A stretch of 5,148 nucleotides of DNA from Planctomycetota bacterium (lineage in GTDB: Bacteria; Planctomycetota; UBA1135; GCA-002686595): positions 1-5,148 of the forward strand of contig JAJFFA010000152.1 in NCBI GenBank assembly GCA_021776885.1. The letters run 5' to 3'. Both the position numbers and the translations under genes were made by a program. The number at the start of each line of letters is the position of its first letter. The first letter of the stretch is position 1. A model generated the notes under the pieces. It did not search any database and had not been told where the DNA came from. It was given only the letters and a program-made list of their open reading frames with translations. This document shows positions 1-4,713 of this stretch, in pieces.

Positions 1-1
1 G

Positions 2-853
2 CAGGAGCTGGCCCTCGCGTCCCGCGTCGTGGCCCCGAGCGCCGCCCACGCGGCGGCCCTGACGCGCTTCCTCGGGGAGGCGGCGCCGGCCCTCGACGTG
101 GCCGCGCCCCTGCGCGCGGAGCTCGACACGACGCAACGCGCCCTCGCGCCCGCGCTCGCGCCCTTCGCCGGACGGGGGTCGACCCTGTGGCTCGGATCCT
201 GGGGGCACTCGTCGCGGGCCAAGGGTGCGGAGCTCTTGCTCGCGGCCCTGCGCAGGGTCGCGGGCGAGGTCGAGACCACGGGCGTCGATGTGCGCCTGCG
301 CCTCGCGGGAGCGGCGGCGCCCGGGCTGGAGGGCGCTGGACCCGGCGTCGAATGCTTCGGAGCCTACGAGGCCGCACGCCTCGCGACGCACCCGGTCAGT
401 GCGGTGCACCTGGTGCTCAGCGGGAGCCTGGCGCCCGAGTCCTGGGGCGTGTTGCTCGACGAAGCACGGGACCTCGGGTTGCCGGCCGTTCTTCCGCGCG
501 CGGGGGCCTTCGAGGCGCGGGCGCGGGAGGGGGGCGCGCTCTTGTACACGCCGGGCGACGCCGAGGACCTGGCACGCGTCCTGCGCTCCATGATCGAGGA
601 GCCAGGCGCCCTGGCGCGGCTGGCCGCAGGGGTGCCTGCGTCCAGTCCGGATTCGGGTCGCCTCGACGCCATCCTGGCCTTGCTGCGGGAAGTCGTGGAC
701 GGCCCCCGCCCCTTGCCCGACAATGTTGCGCGGGAGGAGTGGTTCGCCGAGCGCATGCGGGCCGAGGCCGAGTCCAGCTGGGACAGCGCGTGCTCTGCAA
801 CTCCTCCGGCCGAGCTCGGCTTCGAAGCGTCCCGACCCCCCCACGAAGTTTGA
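2..853 (+). CDS. GT4-like glycosyltransferase, 5' truncated
   Basis: This is the C-terminal part of a GT-B fold glycosyltransferase, probably acting at the cytoplasmic side of the membrane to transfer a sugar from a nucleotide-sugar donor to a surface glycan. The frame is open from the first in-frame codon of the window (base 2), so the true start lies upstream. The GTG at base 29 falls inside conserved sequence (ELALASRVVAPSAAH, the typical last strand and helix of the acceptor domain) and is unlikely to be the start. Of 283 visible residues, the donor-binding domain begins near residue 60. It shows a KGAELLLAAL segment near residue 74 and an E-x7-E motif (E146 and E154, in APESWGVLLDEARDLGLPAV), then LLYTPGDAEDLARVL, a usual family ending. 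The last 45 or so residues are charged and not recognisable. The stop overlaps the TTG start of the next glycosyltransferase, so the two are probably co-translated. Donor and acceptor cannot be told. Confidence 0.82.
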   Translation, partial: QELALASRVVAPSAAHAAALTRFLGEAAPALDVAAPLRAELDTTQRALAPALAPFAGRGSTLWLGSWGHSSRAKGAELLLAALRRVAGEVETTGVDVRLRLAGAAAPGLEGAGPGVECFGAYEAARLATHPVSAVHLVLSGSLAPESWGVLLDEARDLGLPAVLPRAGAFEARAREGGALLYTPGDAEDLARVLRSMIEEPGALARLAAGVPASSPDSGRLDAILALLREVVDGPRPLPDNVAREEWFAERMRAEAESSWDSACSATPPAELGFEASRPPHEV

Positions 854-2118
854 AGATCCTCCAGGTCCTCCACGACTACCTCCCCGAGCACGTGGGGGGG
901 ACGGAGATCCACGCCCACCAGCTGGCTCGCATCCTGTCGGCCCGCGGGCACGAAGTGGTCGGTCTGGCCTGCGAGCGCGTTCCCGGTCTGCGCGAGGGAC
1001 TGCTGCGTGAGCGCGAGCTCGACGGCGTGCGCATCATCGAGCGCATCCACCAGCGCGAGTTCTCCGGCGTCGCCGAGAGCTGGCGTCCGCCCCTCGCCGC
1101 CGAGGCCTTCCGCGACGTGCTCGAGCGCGAGCGTCCGGACGTCGTCCACTTCCACCACCTGTCGGGCTGGGGCGCACACTGCATCTCGATCGCGCGCGAG
1201 CTGGGCTGCGCCGCGGTGCTGACCCTGCACGACTACCACCTGCTCTGCGACCGCTCGATCCTGCTCGACGAGAAGGGCAATCTGTGCGAGCCGGCCAAGG
1301 TCGAGGGCTGCCTGGACTGTCTCCTGCGGCACCCCTTGGGCGGGGGGACGGGCAAGCGCAAGGCGCTCCTGCGCGCGTCCATGAAGGTCCGCATCGACTT
1401 CCACCGCGAGCACCTCGACGCGGCGCAGACGATCCTCTCCCCCTCGCGCTTCCTGGCCGATGCCATGGCGGCCGCCGGGTTGATCGACCGCGATCGGATC
1501 TCGCTGCTCAAGGCCGGCTACCCCGGTCCCCTGCGCCGCCCGCGCCTCGTGCCGGCCAACCGACCCCTGCGCCTGGGGTTCGTGGGTGGGCTGTATCCGG
1601 CCAAGGGCGTGCACGTCCTGGTCGAGGCCCTGCGCCTGCTGGAGGGTGAGCCGGTGGAGCTCGAGATCCATGGTCCCTTGACCTGGTTCCCCGAGTACCT
1701 CGCCGACCTGCGCACGATGACGGAGGGGCACCCCGTGCGCTTCCGCGGGCGCTTCGAGCCCGACGACATCGACCGCGTGCTGGCCGGCTTCGACGTCCTG
1801 GTCGTGCCCAGCCTGTGGTACGAGAACGCGCCACTGACGGTCTACGAGGCCTGGCGCAACGGCATGGGGGTGATCGCAACGGACGTGGGCGGGCTGGCCG
1901 AGCACGTGACCCATGACGTCAGCGGCCTGTTGTTCGAGCGCGGCAACGCCGAGGCCCTGGCGGCGACGATCCGCGAGCTGATCCACGACCGCGATCGCAT
2001 CACGCGACTGGCCAGCGGGCGCCCGACGATCCCCACCGTCGAGGATGTGGCCCTGCGGCTCGAGGAGATCTACGCCGAGCGCTACGCCGAGGTCTCGGGT
2101 CACGCCCTGCGCGGCTGA
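850..2118 (+). CDS. GT4 family glycosyltransferase
   Basis: This is a complete retaining-type GT-B glycosyltransferase of 422 residues, a normal length for family GT4, likely cytoplasmic and acting in cell-surface polysaccharide or lipid-linked glycan synthesis. The N-terminal acceptor domain opens with MKILQVLHDYLPEHVGGTEI, a glycine-rich loop typical of the family. It continues with PDVVHFHHLSGWG and LTLHDYHLLCDR (H127), then SPSRFLADAMAAAGL. The donor domain starts at LRLGFVGGLYPAKGVHVLVE and carries the E-x7-E motif (E325 and E333, in YENAPLTVYEA) followed by GVIATDVGGLAEHV. Four cysteines (C133, C146, C154, C157) lie after the HDY motif, an arrangement I associate with a GT4 subgroup, possibly metal-binding. 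The TTG at 850 is chosen because it places the family-typical MKILxVL at the terminus and overlaps the preceding stop as TTGA. There is no clear Shine-Dalgarno sequence. A GTG at 790 would add 20 non-conserved residues. The frame is also open far upstream (to 187), but that part is a shadow of the first gene. Confidence 0.93.
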   Translation: MKILQVLHDYLPEHVGGTEIHAHQLARILSARGHEVVGLACERVPGLREGLLRERELDGVRIIERIHQREFSGVAESWRPPLAAEAFRDVLERERPDVVHFHHLSGWGAHCISIARELGCAAVLTLHDYHLLCDRSILLDEKGNLCEPAKVEGCLDCLLRHPLGGGTGKRKALLRASMKVRIDFHREHLDAAQTILSPSRFLADAMAAAGLIDRDRISLLKAGYPGPLRRPRLVPANRPLRLGFVGGLYPAKGVHVLVEALRLLEGEPVELEIHGPLTWFPEYLADLRTMTEGHPVRFRGRFEPDDIDRVLAGFDVLVVPSLWYENAPLTVYEAWRNGMGVIATDVGGLAEHVTHDVSGLLFERGNAEALAATIRELIHDRDRITRLASGRPTIPTVEDVALRLEEIYAERYAEVSGHALRG

Positions 2119-2129
2119 GCGCGCTCGAG

Positions 2130-3089
2130 ATGCCGATCTTCGACGCGCGTGCCCCGCTGCTCCTGGCCTGTGCGTCTGCGCTCCTCGCGTTGCCCGCGTG
2201 CTCCGGGCCGGGTCGCGGCGCACAGTCCAAGGTCCTGCCGGTCTCCGAGCTGCCCGAGTCCTATCGCGAGCTGTGGAGCGCCTGGCTCGCCGACGCACCC
2301 GACTGGGACGCGCGGCGGCAGGTGGCTCTGCGCGATCCAGCCCAGACGCGCTTCCTGGTCGAGAACCTGGTGCGCACGATGTTGACCGCCTGGGGCCGCG
2401 TCGACCTGACCCTGGTGGGGGAAGAGGGGGCCGGACCCTTCGAGCGCGCGCGGGCCGAGCTGGTGCGCCTGTCGGAGCACTCGGCGCCGACCCTGTCCGA
2501 GCTGATGGGGGTGGGGGGCAGCGCCGCGGCGGAGCTCTCGAGCTCCCTGTTGTTCGAGATCGGGCGCCCGGCGATCCCCGCCACGGTGGCCCAGCTCGAG
2601 GCCGAGCGGGGCGAGGCGCGCATGTGCGCGGCGGACCTCCTGGCGCGTCTGCCCAACGCCTTGCCCGGCGACGGTCTGGACGAGGCCGGGGTCGAGGCGC
2701 GTCTCCTGGAACACCTGGCCAGCGATCCGGAGTGGTTGGTGCGTGAGCGCTGTGCGCGGGCCCTCGGCGTGCGCGCCCAGCGCTCCCGGGACCCCCGGCC
2801 CTCCCGCACCGGCCTGCTGGGCGCCCTGCGCGACGCGGACCCCGCGGTGCGGGCGGCCGCCGCGGCCGGCCTGGGGCGTCTGGCGGATCCGGCCCTGGTT
2901 CCGGTGTTGATCGACCACCTCGAGCGGGCCCTCGGGGCCGGCTCGGCGCGGGAGATCGGGGCCTGCCAGGCCGCCCTGCGGGCCCAGCTGGGGGGCGCCG
3001 AGCGCACCCCGGCGGACTGGCGACGGATCTGGCGCGAGGGCGCCCGGCCCGCAGGTTCGGGCCTCGATCGCTCCCCCGGGGGGCAGTAG
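2130..3089 (+). CDS. Probable HEAT-repeat lipoprotein
   Basis: This 319-residue protein has a lipoprotein-like N-terminus: a short charged start, a hydrophobic stretch at about residues 8-22, and an LPAC lipobox with C24 as the expected lipidated cysteine. Proline at the -2 position is less common, so lipidation is likely but not certain. The mature part is helical. HEAT-like (PBS lyase-like) units are visible at about 137-176 (EIGRPAIPATVAQLEAERGE), 187-215 (LLEHLASDPEWLVRERCARA) and 227-265 (LRDADPAVRAAAAAGLGRLA). The last is the clearest. A tail with ADWRRIW follows (295-301). HEAT repeats usually mediate protein binding, and no catalytic residues are evident. The gene starts 11 bases after the glycosyltransferase stop and ends 9 bases before the next ATG, so it is probably in the same operon. 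Its exact role is unknown. A periplasmic or membrane-anchored scaffold is the simplest inference. Confidence 0.8.
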   Translation: MPIFDARAPLLLACASALLALPACSGPGRGAQSKVLPVSELPESYRELWSAWLADAPDWDARRQVALRDPAQTRFLVENLVRTMLTAWGRVDLTLVGEEGAGPFERARAELVRLSEHSAPTLSELMGVGGSAAAELSSSLLFEIGRPAIPATVAQLEAERGEARMCAADLLARLPNALPGDGLDEAGVEARLLEHLASDPEWLVRERCARALGVRAQRSRDPRPSRTGLLGALRDADPAVRAAAAAGLGRLADPALVPVLIDHLERALGAGSAREIGACQAALRAQLGGAERTPADWRRIWREGARPAGSGLDRSPGGQ

Positions 3090-3098
3090 GCTCTCTCC

Positions 3099-3800
3099 AT
3101 GGCCGATTGGAAGATCGAGCGCCGTGGCGGCGGATGCGCGGACTGCGAGCGCGGGTTCGAGGACGGGGAGCGTCACATCTCGGCCCTGCGCGTGCTGGAG
3201 GGGGAGCTGACGCGCAGCGACGTCTGCGCTGCGTGCTGGCCCGCCGCCCGGGGGTCAGGTGATGGGGACACGGCACCCGAGTCGCTGCTCTTCTGGTGGC
3301 GCACGCGGCACTACACGGACAAGAAGCGCACGGTGCAGCTCGATCTGACCGCCCTCGAGGAGCTCTTCGTCGAGCTCGAGGGGCGCGAGGAGGAGAACCT
3401 GCGAGAGCTGCGCTATGTGCTCTGTCTCCTGCTGATGCGCAAGCGACGGGTGAAGGTCGAGCGCATCGAGCGCGGACCCAAGGGCGAGTCCTTCATCGTC
3501 AAGCGCCCGCGCCGCGACGCCCGCTTCCAGGTGTTCGTCTTCGACTTCACTCCGGAGCGCATGGCGGAGCTGCGCACGCAGCTGCAGGCGATCTTCGATG
3601 GTGCCGAATCGGTGACGCCGGAGGGACTGGACCCGGCCGGCAGCGAGGACGAGCTGCCCGGGGAGGCTGCGGCCGGCGAGGCGGACCCGCAAGCCGACGG
3701 GGCAGCGGACGCGCCCGGCGAGACGGCCGAAACGGCCGAAACGGCCGCCGCGAGCCGAGCTGAGTCGACGGCCGAGGCGGCCATCGTCGAGCCGAGCTGA
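3099..3800 (+). CDS. Conserved zinc-ribbon-like protein, function unknown
   Basis: This 233-residue protein has no assigned function that I recognise. Residues 1-50 hold two CxxC pairs (C13/C16 and C43/C46) about 27 residues apart, a spacing that suits a single zinc-ribbon-like site. A WW-R motif follows (LLFWWRTRHYTDKKR, about 63-77). Next comes a charged, predicted helical region, LRELRYVLCLLLMRKRRVKV (101-120), then a beta-rich stretch ending in FQVFVFDFTPERM (143-155) and a last helix to about 168. This layout matches, from memory, a small protein family found widely in Planctomycetota. Residues 170-233 form a low-complexity acidic and alanine-rich tail with a short E-T-A repeat, probably disordered and lineage-specific. 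No signal peptide or membrane segment is convincing, so a cytoplasmic place is likely. It is the last gene of the upstream run, starting 9 bases after the HEAT gene, with no strong ribosome binding site. Confidence 0.83.
   Translation: MADWKIERRGGGCADCERGFEDGERHISALRVLEGELTRSDVCAACWPAARGSGDGDTAPESLLFWWRTRHYTDKKRTVQLDLTALEELFVELEGREEENLRELRYVLCLLLMRKRRVKVERIERGPKGESFIVKRPRRDARFQVFVFDFTPERMAELRTQLQAIFDGAESVTPEGLDPAGSEDELPGEAAAGEADPQADGAADAPGETAETAETAAASRAESTAEAAIVEPS
3723..3749 (+). repeat. Short in-gene tandem repeat (9-base unit)
   Basis: The unit ACGGCCGAA occurs twice perfectly (3723-3731 and 3732-3740), followed by a partial third copy ending GCC. It encodes the T-A-E series in the acidic tail of the zinc-ribbon-like protein. 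Because the unit is a multiple of three, copy-number changes would lengthen or shorten the tail without breaking the frame. Confidence 0.75.
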
Positions 3801-3803
3801 GCG

Positions 3804-3817
3804 CGGGAGGCCTCCCG
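3804..3817. repeat. Perfect 14-base palindrome after the upstream stop
   Basis: CGGGAGGCCTCCCG begins 4 bases after the TGA of the zinc-ribbon-like gene and reads the same on both strands. As RNA it would make only a 5-bp stem with a 4-base loop, and no T-run follows. It may be a weak transcript-end structure or chance in GC-rich DNA. Confidence 0.4.
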
Positions 3818-3862
3818 GGGCCGTTCGACCGACCCTGCCGGGGTGGGGGAGTTTCCCACGCG

Positions 3863-3889
3863 CCCAGCGGCCGCGGCCGCGCTGGGGTT
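3863..3889 (+). terminator. Terminator-like hairpin downstream of the upstream operon
   Basis: A 7-bp GC-rich stem is formed by CCCAGCG (3863-3869) and CGCTGGG (3880-3886) with a 10-base loop. One G and then TTT follow. The position, 62 bases after the last stop of the upstream gene run, suits a transcription terminator. The T-run is too short for a strong intrinsic terminator, so it may act with Rho or merely stabilise the 3' end. Confidence 0.35.
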
Positions 3890-3914
3890 TCCGGGCGCGC
3901 ACCCCACAAGATCT

Positions 3915-3954
3915 GGTGTAGGTGGCCCGGATCCGCCGTCTGGCCCCCTACATC
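3915..3954. repeat. Long imperfect inverted repeat in the spacer
   Basis: The left arm GGTGTAGGTGGCC (3915-3927) pairs with the right arm GGCCCCCTACATC (3942-3954). There are 11 Watson-Crick pairs, one G-T pair and a single internal mismatch (T3923 against C3946), with a 14-base loop that contains the small palindrome CGGATCCG. There is no T-run after it. It could be an operator for a dimeric regulator, a transcript-end structure, or part of a structured RNA. I cannot choose between these from sequence. Confidence 0.55.
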
Positions 3955-4021
3955 TAGTGGCATGGCGCCGCTGGCCATAAACCTCTCCCGGCCCTCGACT
4001 TACGGATTCCTCGCCCCGCCC

Positions 4022-4047
4022 CTTGCGCCTCCCCGGTGGGGCGCAAG
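4022..4047. repeat. GC-rich hairpin overlapping the candidate mraZ promoter
   Basis: CTTGCGCC (4022-4029) is the exact reverse complement of GGCGCAAG (4040-4047). The stem extends inward by a T-G and a C-G pair, giving about 10 bp closed by a 6-base loop. No T-run follows, so an intrinsic terminator is unlikely. The two arms cover the best -35 and -10 matches upstream of mraZ, which suggests an operator or attenuating structure rather than a terminator. Confidence 0.55.
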
Positions 4048-4050
4048 AAT
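4023..4050 (+). promoter_or_regulatory. Candidate promoter for mraZ-rsmH
   Basis: TTGCGC (4023-4028) and AAGAAT (4045-4050) are spaced by 16 bases and match the housekeeping-sigma -35 and -10 consensus at 3 of 6 and 4 of 6 positions. Transcription would start near 4057 and give a leader of about 97 bases before the mraZ ATG. The matches are weak, but no better pair was found in the spacer. Both elements fall in the arms of the 4022-4047 inverted repeat. Confidence 0.3.
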
Positions 4051-4138
4051 ACCTGGGTGGCGCAGATTGTCAGCGTGGTGGACTTAGGTGCACCCGGGGC
4101 TCACCCGGCGGGAGGGGGCTCTCGACGATCGCTGCCGC

Positions 4139-4144
4139 AAGGGG
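4139..4144 (+). promoter_or_regulatory. Ribosome binding site of mraZ
   Basis: AAGGGG lies 9 bases before the ATG at 4154. It supports that ATG as the mraZ start rather than the in-frame GTG at 4088, which would add 22 residues not found in the family. Confidence 0.5.
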
Positions 4145-4153
4145 TCAAGCTCG

Positions 4154-4642
4154 ATGTTCTGGGATGAGTCGCAACACACAGTAGATGCCAAGAATCGGGT
4201 GTTCTTGCCGAAGCGGTTCCACGCGGGACTGCCCCTCGACGAGAACGGCTCGCGCGCTGCCGTATTAACTCGGGGCCTGGACCATTGTCTGTACCTCTTT
4301 CCGGAAGCGGAGTTCGAGCGCGCCCTGGATCGCATGGACACCCAGGCCTTCGCCGGGGCCGATGACCTCGCCACCCAGCGCGCCGTCTTCCGCTTCACGA
4401 CCCGCATCGTCCTGGATGCGTCCGGCCGCTTCCTGATCCCTGACAAGTTCCTGAAGCTGGCCGGGATCGAGGGCGAGGTCGTCCTCTGCGGCATGCGCAA
4501 CCGGATCGAGATCTGGCAGCCGGCCAGGTACGCCGCCATGGAGCAGGGCAACGAGGAAGCCCTGTCCGAGTTCGCCCTGGCGCTCACCAAGCAGGCGCGC
4601 GGCCGCAGCACGTCGGCTAGCACGAATGGAGGTGCCGCATGA
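4154..4642 (+). CDS. mraZ: MraZ transcriptional regulator / nucleoid-associated protein
   Basis: MraZ is a DNA-binding protein with two AbrB/SpoVT-like swapped-hairpin domains. In studied bacteria it forms a ring-like oligomer and controls the promoter of the division and cell wall (dcw) cluster that it heads. The 162 residues here contain both family signatures: D-x3-R-x3-P at D11, R15 and P19 (DAKNRVFLPKRF), and again at D88, R92 and P96 (LDASGRFLIPDKF). Also present is the linking TRGLDHCLYLFP strand (39-50). The usual length is about 140-150 residues. The excess is a polar C-terminal tail rich in serine, alanine and glycine. The ATG at 4154 gives the family-typical short lead into the first domain. 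The stop overlaps an ATG of the rsmH frame as ATGA, so the two are probably translationally coupled. Autoregulation is expected from the family, but I found no clear set of evenly spaced MraZ boxes upstream. Confidence 0.95.
   Translation: MFWDESQHTVDAKNRVFLPKRFHAGLPLDENGSRAAVLTRGLDHCLYLFPEAEFERALDRMDTQAFAGADDLATQRAVFRFTTRIVLDASGRFLIPDKFLKLAGIEGEVVLCGMRNRIEIWQPARYAAMEQGNEEALSEFALALTKQARGRSTSASTNGGAA
4628..4632 (+). promoter_or_regulatory. Shine-Dalgarno for the upstream rsmH start (ATG 4639)
   Basis: GGAGG sits 6 bases before ATG 4639, near-ideal spacing. That ATG overlaps the mraZ stop as ATGA and is in frame with rsmH. The site therefore supports a longer RsmH with 25 extra N-terminal residues, or coupled re-initiation. 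Confidence 0.5.
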
Positions 4643-4702
4643 CGCAGTCCGCGTTCCGTGTGTTCAGCCCCAGGAGATCCCGACCGGGTCCCCAGAGTCA
4701 CT

Positions 4703-4708
4703 GGGAGG
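4703..4708 (+). promoter_or_regulatory. Shine-Dalgarno for the internal rsmH start (ATG 4714)
   Basis: GGGAGG ends 5 bases before ATG 4714. This start puts the conserved HTPVLAEEV segment about nine residues from the N-terminus, as in most RsmH proteins, so it is the preferred start. Confidence 0.6.
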
Positions 4709-4713
4709 CAGCG

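Larger units (their letters stand above)
3801..4153. other. Non-coding spacer before mraZ
   Basis: This stretch of 353 bases separates the upstream operon from mraZ. I find no convincing protein gene on either strand. Open frames crossing it have no recognisable product and are antisense or out-of-frame to known genes. It is rich in inverted repeats (at 3804-3817, 3863-3889, 3915-3954 and 4022-4047) and slightly less GC-dense in places than the genes around it. No tRNA, tmRNA or RNase P signature was recognised. It most likely carries the end of the upstream transcript and the promoter, operator and leader of the mraZ-rsmH transcript. A small structured RNA is possible but unsupported beyond the repeats. 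Confidence 0.7.

Noticed and set aside
187..849. Upstream extension of the second glycosyltransferase frame
   Set aside because: The translation is low-complexity glycine, arginine and alanine and overlaps the conserved donor domain of the first glycosyltransferase in another frame. Family similarity starts only at 850.
364..3276. 970-codon open frame on the minus strand covering both glycosyltransferases and the HEAT gene
   Set aside because: The product is arginine-, proline- and alanine-rich with no recognisable domain, and it lies antisense to three well-supported genes. Long antisense frames are expected in very GC-rich DNA.
3820..3840. GTTCGAC resembling a tRNA T-loop
   Set aside because: No matching acceptor stem, anticodon arm or CCA end could be placed around it.
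3844..3886. Several TGGG/CCCA tetramers as MraZ boxes
   Set aside because: Their spacing is irregular and such tetramers are frequent by chance at this GC content. They also lie more than 260 bases before mraZ.
4088..4153. GTG at 4088 as the mraZ start
   Set aside because: It would add 22 residues with no counterpart in MraZ. The ATG at 4154 has an AAGGGG site and gives the usual N-terminus.
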